Assembly (NCBI GenBank): GCA_007570785.1
Contig: ML660772.1
Span: forward strand, 35,448,627 to 35,512,626
Source of the DNA: Antilocapra americana
Lineage: Eukaryota; Chordata; Mammalia; Artiodactyla; Antilocapridae
Reading direction: 5' to 3'
Length of the DNA: 64,000 nt
The translations under genes were made by a program, and so were the position numbers. Below are positions 1-11,711 of the stretch, piece by piece. Within the stretch, counting starts at the first letter, position 1. Every line of letters starts with the position of its first letter. The notes beneath the pieces were generated by a model. It was given only the letters and a program-made list of their open reading frames with translations. It did not search any database and had not been told where the DNA came from.

Positions 1-659
1 AACCTCACTAAAAGAAATTTTTTAAATTAATAAACATACAGCAATGTGGAGGAAAAAAGGAAAGGATATAAAAGGCTAGAAATTTTGAGGCTGGAAAGCA
101 TATGGACAATTGCAGCAGATTTAAGGACCTCAAAAAGCCAAATCCTAAACTAGTGATGGCAAAAATCAAGAACGAACCTAATTTGTACCCACAAAATCCT
201 CAAGGGTCCGTGACTTTGATAGCTCCAAGCCTTCTGAAAATCAGAAAGACTAGCTGAAGACTATATAAGAGTCAGGTAGATCCTTGGTTCCCCTCTCCTA
301 CTCTACATTGCTCAGCCACTGCCCCTTCCCCACCCTGACAGAAATCTGAAAGTTTATTCTCTGGAGAGGGTAAATTAAAAGCATTCTGGACTGATGGATA
401 CCAAATATAGTTAAAGGTTAAGATATTATGCCAAAATTAGGAAAAAAGGAACTTCCGGATGGTAAAACACCCAGCCTTTTTCCTCTACTTGGCTTCTGGA
501 ATACTACAAGCCAGGCCTTTCCTCTTCTGGCAGAAGATTAGAAGAGTCTGTTCTGGGGATTCTGACCAAAACAAGATGATTATTACAGAACAGCCCAATC
601 GGATGTTCCCAAAATAAAACTAAACTAGTTAACATGAGCTGATAACAAATGAAAGAGAA

Positions 660-1400
660 ACTTGGTAGTCAGGTTAGTCAGGGCTGTTACTTGAAAAACT
701 AGGGTGAAAAAGAAAAGATAAGACTAAACAAAAACAGAATACCAATCCAGGAAGTAGACTATTCAAATAACTAGAGTTGCAGGGAAAGTGGAAGAATGAA
801 AATCATCAATGAAATGATTTTAATAGTTTCTCAGAACTGAATTCCAGATTGAAAGGACCCACAAAGCCAGAATAGAATAGATGAAAATAGACCCACAAAA
901 GTTACTTTGTTGTGAAATTTCAGAACACTGAGCACAAAGAAAAGATCATAAACTGAAAAAAATAAATGAATCTAGAGACAATGGAGCAATGCCTCCAAAA
1001 AATCTGAATGAAAATTAATTCCAATCTAGAATTCTGTATAGAATTGAACTGTCAAACATGAGGGTCAGGATAATGATGTTTTCAGGTGTAAAATTTTACT
1101 GCATGTGTGGTCTATACTTCTACATGCCTTTGCTTAGGAAGCTTCTGGATGATATGTTCTACAAATATGAAAAGAAATCAAAAAAGAAAAATTATTGGAT
1201 ACAGAAAATAAGGAATCTGACACAGACGTCTAACAGATTCAACACACAGTACTAAAGGAGTCCCAGGAAAAGGAAAAAGGGAGACACCAAGATGTTACCT
1301 AAGCACTTGAAAAAGAGGGACATATGTCCAGATTGGAGCACAGTGAACCTCAAGAAACAGGACATGTTGAGAAAGCCATCAAGGTAAAAATGCCTACTGT
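660..1400 (+). mobile_element. Old L1M 3' UTR fragment
   Basis: The order of phrases matches the 3' region of older mammalian L1s: a stretch on T-T-G-T-G-A-A-A-T-T-T-C-A-G-A-A-C-A-C-T-G at 911-930, an ACAATGGAGCAATGCCT motif, then AATTCTGTATAGAA near 1029-1043 and the tail ATGAGGGTCAGGATAATG. It is diverged and without a coding frame. Boundaries are approximate. Confidence 0.5.
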
Positions 1401-1419
1401 AACCTGAGGGCTAAGTGTG

Positions 1420-1545
1420 GAGGTGATCCTCTCAATAAGTTCTATGAAGTCAGGGACCATTTCTGTTTTGATCATTGTTCCATCTCCAGTAACTAGTAAG
1501 TGCTGACATATAATAGAGGTATAATGAAAAAAGTCTTTAAGAATT
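1420..1545 (+). mobile_element. L2 3'-end remnant
   Basis: The sequence carries the L2 3'-terminal order: a GTCAGGGACCATTTCTGTT motif, then ATCTCCAGTAACTAGTAAGTGC, a degraded form of the usual end. It is short and diverged. Confidence 0.35.
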
Positions 1546-1969
1546 TGTGCATTATCAGACTTTATTTATTGTATTCACAATAAAGACAAGACCAGAATAT
1601 TAATGGCAGGTTACTCATGTCACAAGGTATAATGTACTTTAATGATAATTCTTTATATTCATCCATCACTTTTTATCATACAAAGTACCTTTTACACATT
1701 ATTTCATTGTTTTACAATAAATCTTTGAATTAGATGAAGATATTAAGAGATTCATACAAGATCATTGGATTTTTTAACTGGAAAAACAAAAACAAAAACA
1801 AAAACAAAAAATAGGGCTGAAACATGGATATTCTAAACCAATACTCTTTGTTATAGTTCATAAGGCCTTTTTGTCCACGATAATTACAGGGTAGGACAAT
1901 GTCGAAGCAAACTGAAGAAAATATCTTTTTTTTTTCCTTTTCTTTTCTTAAAGATGTTTTTGATGTAGA

Positions 1970-2134
1970 CCATTTTTAAAGTTTTTATTAATTTGTTACA
2001 ATATTGCTTCTGATTTATGTTTTGGTTTTTTTGGCCATGAGGCATGTGGAATTTTAGCTCCCCAACCAATGATCAAACCAGCAGCCCCTGCATTAGAAAG
2101 CAAAGTCTTAACCACTGGACTGCCAGAGAAGTCC
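1970..2134 (-). mobile_element. CHR-type tRNA-derived SINE
   Basis: On the minus strand it begins GGACTTCTCTGGCAGTCCAG, continues through a pol III B-box-like stretch and ends in a T/A-rich tail. This is the cetartiodactyl CHR-2 SINE pattern. The tRNA-like head is at the right end. Confidence 0.6.
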
Positions 2135-2304
2135 AGAGGGAAATATGTTTTTAATATTTTGTTTAAAAGAAAAGCTAAACATTCATGGCAACATTTTAGA
2201 TATTTATTATGCTTATCACAGTGACTATGAATAAATACAATTCAATTTCCATCAGACTATGAATTACAAATAGCAATGATTTATATGTTTATAAATTATA
2301 CAAT

Positions 2305-2523
2305 GGGCTTCCCAGGTGGCTCAGTGGTAAAGAATCTGCCTGGCAGTGCAGAAGACACAGGAGATGCGGGTTCAGCCCCTGAGTTGGGAAGATCCCCTGG
2401 AGGAGGAAATGACAATTCACCCCAATATTCTTGTCTGAAAAATCCCATGGACAGAGGAGACTGGCAGACTATAGTCCTTAGAGTCACAAAGAGTCAGACA
2501 CAACTGAGCGAGTGAACGTGCAC
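2305..2523 (+). mobile_element. Bov-tA SINE
   Basis: It starts GGGCTTCCCAGGTGGCTCAG, has the GGAAGATCCCCTGGAGGAGG body and ends in AGACACAACTGAGCGAGTGA. It is full length, with both the tRNA-Glu-like head and the BovA body. Small open frames across it are incidental. Confidence 0.87.
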
Positions 2524-2534
2524 AAAGTGTACAA

Positions 2535-2695
2535 ACACATATATATTTTTATCACAAAACACAATGAGGTAGATATTACTTTTGTTTCCCTTTTAAAAGG
2601 TGATAAAATTGAGGCTTAGAATTATTTCACTAATTGGCAGAAATCACAGAACTATTTGTCCCATAAATTAAATACAGAAATATTAGACTGAAAAT
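2535..2695 (-). mobile_element. Probable MIR remnant
   Basis: It contains AATGAGGTAGATATTACTTT then a GATAAAATTGAGGCTTAGA block, the reversed MIR order of ATGAGGTAG..ATTATT and GATGAGGAAACTGAGGC. It is strongly diverged. Confidence 0.35.
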
Positions 2696-3499
2696 ATGAA
2701 GCTTGCTTATAAAAAGAAATTACTCTCCAAAGATGTAGACATCCCTTTCTTCAATACTGCTCAAAGCAGTATTGAGTGGTTTACTTATTCTAATATACTC
2801 TGCTATACATTAACCTCTTACTTTGGCTACTCTGTCAAATATTGTGAAATTAGGAAACTTTTCTAAGATAAGTCAACTCATCTAAGAAGTGGTTAGTAAA
2901 AACTCATGGAAGCGATTGCATGTATACATCTTTAGAGTAAAGATTTTCTCTGGAAGCAGTAAGATTTAGATTAGAAATACATATTAATAGCTTAACATTG
3001 CAATATGCCTTATATTCACACTTTAGCCATGAGATAGGCAGTGTAGCCTTAATCTTTGTAGATTAAGAAATACAAAGAGTAGAGTAGTATTCTCTATTTC
3101 CTCCTTTCATCCATTGCTTTAATATGTTTTACATCCAATCTCATACATGTAGGAAAACATTTCTCATTCATGCCAGTTATTTCACACTCATCACATTGCA
3201 TTGTAGGCTTATATTTTTATAAGTCTAGCTTTCAAAACCAGAATGTAAGTTACTTTAGGATATGGATTATGTTCTATAGTATAAAATTCTGTCTTGACTC
3301 CACCCCTTTGTTTTGCACAGTGTCTGACTCAAGTTAGGTGAGTTCTTGGCTTTGCTTTATTTCTCTCCATGTTTAAAGTCACCTGCAAAATTAGCTCTAC
3401 TTTGTCACCAGGGCTAATCTTACTGAGGCAAGAATCAATTAAAGTCTTTCCAAATCAATATTTTGGGGTTCATATTCAAGCGTCTCCAACCTCGGTGAG

Positions 3500-4255
3500 G
3501 TACTCTAAGTTTGATAACTGGCCTCCCACCCCTCAGTCTTGAGCTCCAAAGTGCCCTTGTATGCAAAATCTACCTTCTACTCTATTGCTGTTCTCCTACT
3601 CCTAATCAGAAAGCTTTCCATAATACCTCAGCCACTCCCAGGAAAGGCAGGAAAGGCAAGTTGAGATGGGATTTCTGGACGAATCTGCAATGTAAATTAT
3701 ACTCAGAGAAGTTCTGACCTGAGGCTTGGGAACTGGATTTTCATACGCCATCATCTGACAGCATTGGTTGAGAGCTGCTTCACGGAGCCATGGTAGCCCA
3801 AGAGCCATCCTCCAGAGAATGTTAGGTTCCTTGAAGTAGAGGTGAAAAAACATTGGAGCATAGAAATAGTCAAAGTGACCCGAGGGGTACTTCCAGTGTC
3901 TGCCACAGTTCTAGCCATCAGAAGCAGCTTGACAGAGAAAAGTGCAGAAAGCTGAGTGCCCCACAGCCCGCAGCAGTGGCTGGGGATCATCCAACACCCA
4001 CCTGGAATGGATGCAGCTAAAGTCACAGGAGAAGAAGGTCAGGTGGCATGAACACTGGGCCATCTGTCCCATGAGGAAGCATCAGGAAAGATGCCAGAGC
4101 TGCAGCAATTGGAAGGTTCTGATGAGATAGAGAGCAGCAGAGGTGAGAACGGCCAATGTCGAAAGACAGAGGAAGACCTCAATGTAAATATTTCTGACTA
4201 GACACGTACCACTGTGGCACCTTCGAAGAACCAGGAGTAAGGAATTTGGGCAAGT
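3500..4255 (-). other. Unassigned GC-richer block with a nearly open minus-strand frame
   Basis: This block is clearly less AT-rich than its surroundings and matches no repeat I recognise. On the minus strand one frame is open from about 4250 down to 3602 except for two stops, and includes a hydrophobic, membrane-segment-like stretch near its start and an aromatic run (YFYAPMFFHLYF). A second minus frame is open for 91 codons (4026-3751). No protein family was recognised. It could be a decayed processed pseudogene or a chance effect of base composition. No poly-A or poly-T tract was found at the expected end. Confidence 0.2.
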
Positions 4256-4274
4256 ATTCCTGCAGTTCTCTGGA

Positions 4275-4479
4275 GGCTTCCCTGGGGGCTCAGTTCGTAA
4301 AGAGTCTACTGCAATGCAGGAGACACGAGTTTGTCTCTGGGTTGAAAAGATCCCCTAGAGAAGGAAATGGCAAACTACTCCAGTAATTGTGCCTGGGAAA
4401 TCCCACGGATGGAGGAGCTTGCCGGGCTACAGTCCTTGGGGTCACAAGAGTTGGACATGACTAAGCCACCACTACCACA
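4275..4479 (+). mobile_element. Bov-tA SINE
   Basis: It runs from GGCTTCCCTGGGGGCTCAG through GGAAATGGCAAACTACTCCA to TTGGACATGACTAAG and a short CCACCACTACCAC tail. It is full length and moderately diverged. Confidence 0.86.
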
Positions 4480-5090
4480 GAGTACAATATTATTGTAGGT
4501 TGGTATGGCTTGAGAAAACACAAATGACAAGCTTCTTTCTCTGCTTTACTGTTATTCTGCTACTATTGAGTCCAAATAAGGGTTAAAAATATTATCAGAC
4601 ATTAAGGGGAAAAAAGCAAACATGTTGGACCTATCCTTTTACTTGCTGCTAGCAAATCTATTCATTGTGTTGTTTCATTTTCCAGATCAAGAGCCTGACT
4701 TAATTTTTACTCATGCCCTATAATTTACATTTGCTAAATAGGATAAATTTTTTAAGTGAGAAATTATTCCAATATTCTTTATTCATGTTGTTTTCAAAAT
4801 CATACAAGAAATCAGACTTATTAATTTGTTCCATAAATGCTGTTTGAATTAGCTACCATATTAAGTGGATTAAAAAGATAAAAAAGAAACAGTCCTGTGT
4901 TGGAAAAAAAAAAAGTGCATGGGAATGATGAATACTAGATTCAGGTTAGTGGTTACCCATGGGAAGAAGAAATAGAATGGGATCTAGAAGGGGTAAAACA
5001 TGTTTTTTTTTTTTCATACATCTGACATCTTAATAATAATTAAGTAAATGTAAATAAATAAAAGCTTTAGTATTTTCTAAATACTAAAGT

Positions 5091-5290
5091 GGACTTCCCT
5101 GATGCCTCAGACTGGGAAGAATCTGCCTGCAAAGCAGGAGACCCAGGTTCAATACCTGGGTTGGGAAGATCCCTTGGAGTAGGAAATGCCAACCCACTCC
5201 AGTATTCTTGCCTGGAGAGTCCTGTGGACAGAGGAGCCTGGGGGGCTACAGTCCGTGGGGTCACAAACAGTCAGACACATCGGACTCTTC
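5091..5290 (+). mobile_element. Bov-tA SINE
   Basis: The head GGACTTCCCTGATGCCTCAG is followed by the standard body with CCAACCCACTCCAGTATTC and an end at AGTCAGACACATCGGAC. Confidence 0.86.
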
Positions 5291-5306
5291 CACTTTCAAA
5301 TATTAA

Positions 5307-5361
5307 AGTAACCAATAGTTTAGACAACTAAACTACAAGTAACCAATAGTTTAGACAACTA
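5307..5361 (+). repeat. 24-bp direct duplication
   Basis: A 24-bp unit containing ACCAATAGTTTAGACAACTA occurs at 5307-5330 and again, identically, at 5338-5361, with 7 bp between. It immediately follows the Bov-tA at 5091-5290. A local replication slip is the simplest explanation. Confidence 0.85.
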
Positions 5362-5562
5362 TTTGACTTAGAAAGTAATTACTTTGAAAATATACATGAT
5401 TTCTAACATTTTTCCACTGCCATAAAGGACATTATTTAAGACCAGTTGTGTTGATCATGAGAGACTAACAACCAAATAACACTAACACTGGCAGTTTTTC
5501 TCAGAAGTGAGGTAAGCTGTATTTTTAAACTATGGATATTAGTTTTCCAGTGCAGAGATTAA

Positions 5563-5679
5563 GAATACTGGTGAGTAGCTATTCCCTTTTCCAGGGGAAA
5601 TTCCTGACCCAGGGATCAAACTCAGGTCTCTTGCATTGCTGGCAGATTCTTTACCATCTGAGCCACGAGGGAAGCCCAG
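5563..5679 (-). mobile_element. Truncated Bov-tA SINE
   Basis: It holds GAATACTGG..CCAGGGG..GGGATCAAACTCAGGTCTC and ends with CCATCTGAGCCACGAGGGAAGC CC, the reverse complement of a SINE head. The BovA part is truncated. Confidence 0.75.
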
Positions 5680-5782
5680 TATGGTGTTCATGAATCTGTA
5701 TCTGGTGCAAGTATCTAGCAATTCATAATTAATACTTACTGGATGTTTATCCTATTTTGATATCCTATCATATTTATGTGAG

Positions 5783-5806
5783 TATATATATATATATATA
5801 TATATA
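5783..5806. repeat. (TA)n microsatellite
   Basis: Twelve TA units, followed by an interrupted TA-rich run to about 5827. Confidence 0.9.
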
Positions 5807-5845
5807 ATTGTATATATAATATAATATTATCTCCTCTGTCCAAGG

Positions 5846-6507
5846 GATTTCTGGTCCCATCACTTCATGGCAGGTAGATGGGGAATCAGTGGAAACAGAG
5901 ACAGACTTTATTTACTTCAGCTCCAGAATCACTGTGGACGGTGACTGCAGCCATGAAATTAAAACACATTTGCTCCTTGGAAGAAAAGCTATAACCAACC
6001 TAGACAGCATATTAAAAAGCAGAGACATTACCTTGCTGACAAAGATCTGTCTAGTCAAAGCTATGGTTTTTCCAGTAGTCATGTATGGATGTCAGAGTTG
6101 GACCATAAAGAAAGCAGAGTGCTGAAGAATTGATGCTTTTGAACTGTGGTGTTGGAGAAGACTCTTGTGAGTCCCTTGGACTGCAAGGAGATCCAATCAG
6201 TCCATCCTAACGGAGATCAGTCCTGAATGTTCATTGGAAAGCCTAATGCTGAAGCTTTAGCTCCAATACTTTGTCCACCTGATGCAAAGAGTGGACTCAT
6301 TGGAAAAGACCCTGATGCTGGGAAAGACTGAAGGCATGAAGAGAAGGGGACAACCAGATGATGAGATGGTTGGATGGCATCACCAACTCGATGGGCATGA
6401 GTTTGAGCAGGATCCAGAAGTTGGTGATGCACAGGAAAGCCTGGCGTGCTGCAGTCCACAGGACCGCAAAGAGTGAGACATGACTGATCGACTGAACTGA
6501 ACTGATA
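5846..6507 (+). mobile_element. BovB LINE, 3' end of ORF2
   Basis: The element encodes the C-terminal BovB ORF2 blocks in order: HEIKTHLLLGRKAITNLDS, SRDITLLTKICLVKAMVFPV, MYGCQSWTIKKAEC, then a stop codon, and further pieces such as LEKTLMLGKTEGMKRRGQP. It ends with GACTGATCGACTGAACTGAACTGA. It is 5'-truncated, broken and not functional. A Bov-tA follows within 10 bp. Confidence 0.86.
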
Positions 6508-6514
6508 ATATTAT

Positions 6515-6711
6515 GGGCTTCCTTGGTCACTCAGATGGTAGAGAATCTGCCTGCAATGCCAGAGACCAGGTTCGATCCATGGGCTGGGAAGATTCCCTGG
6601 AGAAGAAAATGGCAAGTGACTCCACTATTCTTGGAGAATTCCATGGACAGAGGAGCCTGGTGAGCTACAGCACATGGAGTCACAATGAGTCAGACACAAC
6701 TGAGTAAGTCA
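6515..6711 (+). mobile_element. Bov-tA SINE
   Basis: GGGCTTCCTTGGTCACTCAG head, GAATCTGCCTGCAATGCCAG, and GTCAGACACAACTGAGTAAG at the end, then a short (CA)n tail to about 6720. Confidence 0.82.
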
Positions 6712-7404
6712 CACACACACATCATATTAAGCTAAGAACATGAGCTTGACCATCAGGACACTTGGATTCTAAAATAATATCAGCTAGATTGCAATACTTA
6801 TCAATTTATTTAATTTATCTAAAGCTCGACTTAACATAAAATGAAAGATTTGCATGAAATGTATCCTAAGGCTGATTCTATGAAATTAGGCAACCTTTGA
6901 CCTTGACAAGCTTCAAACCAGTTGAGGATATAGAGAACATCCACAAGAAAATAGATTAAGAAGCATACAAGTAATTTAAAAACAAACACTAAAAATCGAA
7001 GAAATTTTTTAAAAAATCAGTTTCTGGTACAGTTAATTGGGAAGGTGAAGATTACACCACGAACAAGTAGAAGAAATGTGAGTTTAGAAATTAAATGAGA
7101 GAAAGGTGTATGGGAAGAATATGTTTTTCTTTTCTGTTCATCATAAAATAACTGATTATCAAGAATACCAGAGCATTTCTATTTGCAACCATGTAATGGT
7201 CATTCCATATATACACCTATTCTGTGTGATGGCTTGAAATCTTCCCAGTGTATGAATCTTACTAGAGTGTATGAATTCTATAATTACTTTTAATTGTATC
7301 AAGTGGGTGACAATGGGAGGTTTTTGAAAGGATTATCAGAAATTATACAAATTGCTGGTTGTGTCATTATAAGGAACTGAATTTAAAGTATCTCCAAGGT
7401 TACA

Positions 7405-7543
7405 ACATGTATGTGTGTGCACGTGCGTGCTAAGACGCTTCAGTCATGTCTGACTCTTTGGACTATGGCCCACCAGGCTCCTCTGTCCATGGGATTCTCT
7501 AGCCAAGAACACTGGAGTGGGTTACCATGCCCTCCTCCAGGGT
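7405..7543 (-). mobile_element. Truncated Bov-tA SINE
   Basis: It begins with a TG-rich stretch and TGCTAAGACGCTTCAGTCAT, and continues through CCACCAGGCTCCTCTGTCCA to CCTCCTCCAGGGTGATT. The tRNA-like head is missing. Confidence 0.75.
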
Positions 7544-7868
7544 GATTATAAACATAGTCTGACTCAAATTATTACAAAACATTACCAGATTTGGGAAAGG
7601 TTTCCAGAAGAGAGCAGCCAATTAGTCAAGCAACACACTTACTGAGTACCTGCTGTGAACAAAGTATTGATGTTAGGTGTTGCTGAATTAACAGAAACCA
7701 AAAAAAAAAAAGAAGCAGAAGAAGAAAACAGAAACACTGCTGATGAAGCAGGTTGTGGTGAATGCAGGGGAGGTAGAGTAATCAACCTTCAGTAAGTTTT
7801 ATTTGATGGAGAGTGCCTCAGCTTTAGAAAAGGGAGAAGGATCTCAAGGTGGAAAGGATGTGGGAGAC

Positions 7869-8045
7869 AGACTATATGTTAGAATCGAATCTCAGTTTAG
7901 TCACTTAGATGCAACCTTGGGTGGGTGTTTTTTCAGTTTTTTCTCCTGTAAAATGGGGTGTAATGCTAATACATGCCTTCCTTCAGGGGGCTGCCATGAG
8001 AAATCATGAAGAAATGATTTGCAAATTGTAAGAAGTAAACATATT
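7869..8045 (+). mobile_element. MIR SINE remnant
   Basis: It contains GAATCTCAGTTTAGTCACTTA, CAACCTTGGGTGGG, then a TCCTGTAAAATGGGGTGTAAT motif, the usual MIR order. Confidence 0.45.
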
Positions 8046-8275
8046 CTTTATTTACATCGAGTAAGTCCTTGACCAAACTGTGTGGTACATTCTTTACCAT
8101 GTCTTCTCTTCACCATTTACCCTCGACAGGGCACCTGCTTTTTCCTGCATGTGTCAGAAGGGTTTCCCTTCCCGTTCTCTCCCCAAATGAGCTATGAGCT
8201 TTTTAGTAGCGTACCTTCCTTTTGCTTTCCATCCACAAGAAACGATGATTGGCACACCATGACTATTCAGTAAAT

Positions 8276-8504
8276 TGTGTGCGCATGCGTGCTCAGTCGC
8301 TTCAGTCATGTCTGACTTTTTACTACCGTATGGACTAGAGCCCACTAGGCTCCTCAGTCCATGCGATTCTCCAGGCAAGAATACTGAAGTGGGTTGTCAT
8401 GCCCTCCTCCAGGGGATCTTCCCCACCAGGGGTCGAACCAATGTCTTCTACGACTCCTGCATTTCAGGCAGATTCTTTACCTTCTGAGCCACCAGGGAAG
8501 CCCC
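8276..8504 (-). mobile_element. Bov-tA SINE
   Basis: It starts at GTGTGCGCATGCGTGCTCAG and ends with CTGAGCCACCAGGGAAGCCC. It is full length and on the minus strand. Confidence 0.87.
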
Positions 8505-8686
8505 CAGTAAATTACTCAATAATTAAATTTTACATACGAACAATTATTTGAGCTCTTTGAGGTATTCTCACATGTCATTTACATGCAGCTGTCAGATTCA
8601 TCTTGCTAGACATATTTCTGATGATGTCATGTCACTTCAAAAGTTGCCAAGTGTCTCATTTTCTACTCAATAATGTCTTCTTTTAA

Positions 8687-8957
8687 AATATACTTTTAAA
8701 AATTGAAGTATAGTCAATTTACTATGTTGCATTAGTTTCTGGTGTATTGTTAAGTGATTCAGTTACACACACACATATATGTGTATATATATATATTCTT
8801 TTCCATTATGGTTTATTATAGGATACTGAATATAGTTCCTCTGCTATTCAGTAAGACCTTGTTGCTTGTTTATTTTATATATAGTGGTTTGTATTTAACT
8901 ACTAATCCCAAACTCCTAATATATTCATACCTCCCCCACCACTCTCCCTTTGGTAGC
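8687..8957 (-). mobile_element. L1 3'-end fragment
   Basis: TTGAAGTATAGTCAATTTAC, TTGCATTAGTTTCTGGTGTA and a final TTTGGTAGCCATGAG are the reverse complement of an artiodactyl L1 3' end. An internal CA/TA simple repeat lies at about 8765-8795. A second, similar L1 3' end follows directly, so two L1 ends are tandemly arranged. Confidence 0.6.
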
Positions 8958-8962
8958 CATGA

Positions 8963-9309
8963 GTTTTTTTTTTTTTAATTTTTATTAAAGCATAGTTGAT
9001 TTACAATGTTGCATTAGTTTCAGGTATACAGCAAGGTTAATCAGTTATGTATATATCCACTCTGGTTTTTTTTAGATTCTTTTCTCATAGAGGCCATTAC
9101 AGAGTACTGAGTGGAGTTCCCTGTGCTATACAGCAGCTATTATTAGTTATCTATTTTATATATAGCAGTGTGTATATGTCAACCCCAATTGCCCAGTTTA
9201 TCCCTTCCCCCCTTATCCCTTGGTAACCATAAGTTTGTTCTCTATGTCTGTGAGTTTGTTTCTGTTTTGTTAATAAGTTCATGTGTGTCATAGTTTAGAT
9301 TTCACATAT
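8963..9309 (-). mobile_element. L1 3' part, left of the BovB insertion
   Basis: It begins with T-rich sequence, then AAAGCATAGTTGATTTACAA and GTTGCATTAGTTTCAGG, and is interrupted at AGATTTCACATAT. The same L1 resumes at 11712. Confidence 0.7.
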
Positions 9310-11711
9310 TGTTGTTGTTGTTGTTCAGTCATTCAGTCATGTCTGACTCTTTGTGACCCCATGGACTGCAGCATGCCAGGCTTCCCAGTCCTTCACTATC
9401 TACCAGAGTTTGCTGAAACTCATATCCAGTAAGTCAATGATGCCATCCAACCATTACATCCTCTGTCACCCCCTTCTGCCCTCCATCTTTCTCAGCATCA
9501 GGGTCTTTCCCAGTGAATCTGTTCTTCGCATCAGGTGGCTAAAGTATTGCAGCTTCAACTTCAGTCAGTCCTTCCAATGAATATTCAAGGATGATTTCCT
9601 TTAGGATTGACTGGTTTGATCTCCTTGCTGTCCAAAGGACTCTCAAGAGTCTTCTCCAGAACTACGGTTCAAAAGAATCAATTCCTCGGGCTCAGCCTTC
9701 TTTATGGTACAACTCTTACATCCATACATAATGAATGGAAAAACCATAGCTTTGACTCTATGGATCTTTGTTGGCAAAGTGATGTCTCTGCTTTTTAATA
9801 TGCTGTCTTAGGTTTGTCATAGCTTTTCTTTCAAGGAGCAGGCATCTTTTAACTTCATGACTGCAGTCACCATCCACAGTGATTTTGGAGCCCAAGAAAT
9901 TGAAGGCTGTCACTGTGTCCATTTTTTCCCCATCTATTTGCTATGTAGTTATGGGACCAAATGCCATGATCTTAGTTTTTTGAATGTTGAGTTTTAAGCC
10001 AGCTTTTCACTTTCCTCTTTCACTTTTATCAAGAGGCTCTTTAGTTCCTCTTTGCTTTCTGCCATTAGTGTGTATCATCAACATATCTGAGATTATTGAT
10101 ATTTCCCCTGGAAATCTTGATTCCGGCTTATGAATCATCCAGCCCAGCATATCTCATGATATACTCTACATATAAGTTAAATAAGCAGGGTAACAATATA
10201 CAACCTTGACGTACTCCTTTCCCAATTTTGAACCAGTGTATTGTTCCATGTCCAATTCTAACTGTTGCTACTTGATCTGTATACAGGTTTCTCAGGAGGC
10301 AGGTCAGGTAGTCTGGTATTCCCATCTCTTTGAGAATTTTCCACAGTTTGTTGTGATCCATACAGTCAAAGGCTTTAGAGTAGTAAATGAAGCAAAAATA
10401 AATGGTTTTCCAGAATTCCCTTGCTTTTTCTGTGATCAAATGGATGCTGGCAATTTGATCTCTGTTCTTCTTTTCTAAATCCAGCTTGTACATCTGGAAT
10501 TTCTCTGTTCACAAACTGTGGAAGCCTAGCTTGAAGGATTTTGAGCATTACCTTGCAAGCATATGAAATGAGCTCAATTGTGTGATAGTTTGATCATTCT
10601 TTGGCATTGCCTTTCTTTGGGATTGGAATGAAAATTGACCATTTCCAGTCCTGTGGCCACTGCTGAGTTTCCCAAATTTGCTGGCATATTGAGCACAGTA
10701 CTTTAACAGCATCATCTTCTAGGATTTGAAATTGCACAGCTGGAATTCCATTAGCTCCACTACCTTTGTCCGTAGTAATACTTCCTAAGGCCCACTTGAC
10801 TTCACACTCCAAAACGTCTGGCTCTGGGTGAGTGACCACACCAATGGGGTTATCTGGGTTATTAAGACCTTTTTGTTACAGTTCTTCTGTGTATTCTTGC
10901 CACCTCTTGTTAACATCTTTTGCTTCTGTTAGGTCCATACCATTTCTGTGCTTTATTGTGCCCATCTTTGCATGAAATGTTCCCTTGGCACCTCTAATTT
11001 CTTGAAGAGATCTCTGGTCTTTCCCATTCTATTTTTTCCCTCTATTTCTTTGCATTTTTCACTTAGGAAAACTTTCTTATGTCTCCTTGCTATTCTTGGG
11101 GATCTCTGCATTCAGATGAATGTATCTTTCCTTTTCTCCTTTTTCTTTCTCTTCTCTTCTTTTCTCAGCTATTTGTGAGGCCTCCTCAGACAACCATTTT
11201 GCTTTGTTCCATTTCTTTTTCTTGGGGACGGTTTTGGTCAACACCTCCTGTACAATGTCATGAACCTCCATCCAGAGTTCTTCAGGCACTCTATCAGATC
11301 TAATTCCTTGAATCTATTTGTCACTTCCAATGAATAATCATAAGGGATTTGATTTAGGTCATACCTGAATGGTCTACTGGTCTTCTGTACTTTCTTCAAT
11401 GTAAGTCTGAATTTTGCAATAAGGAGCTCATGACCTAAGCCACAGTCAGCTCCAGGTCTTGTTTTTTTCTGACTGTGTAGAGCTTCTCCATCTTCGGCTA
11501 CAAAGAATATAATTCATCTGATTTCTGTATTGACTGTCTGGTGATGTCCATGTATAGAGTCATCTCTTGTGTTGTTGGAGGTGGGTTTTTGCTATGACCA
11601 GTGAGTTCTTTTGGCAAAACTCCGTTAGCCTTTGCCCTGCTTCCTTTTGTACTTCAAGGCCAAACTTGCCTGTTACTCCAGGTATCTCTTGACTTCCTAC
11701 TTTTGCATTCC
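9310..11711 (-). mobile_element. BovB LINE inserted in an L1 (5'-truncated)
   Basis: On the minus strand this 2.4 kb element carries decayed BovB ORF2. From 11289 downward the blocks are KWLSEEASQIAEKRRE, then KWALGSITTDKGSGANGIPA and WPQDWKWSIFIPIPKKGNAK, then reverse transcriptase motif A (KAFDCMDH), IPDYLTCLLRNLYTDQVAT and motif B-like RQGCILLPCLFNLY (10128-10493). The catalytic YVDD is still readable near 10070-10090 but is followed at once by stops. The 3' end at 9310 is a GTT repeat. A 13-bp duplication flanks it (9297-9309 and 11712-11724, 12 of 13 identical). Stops and frame breaks make it inactive. Confidence 0.87.

Noticed and set aside
1..1000. 3' end of MET at the left edge
   Set aside because: Synteny makes it plausible that MET lies upstream, but I see no recognisable MET coding sequence or UTR here, so it is not annotated.
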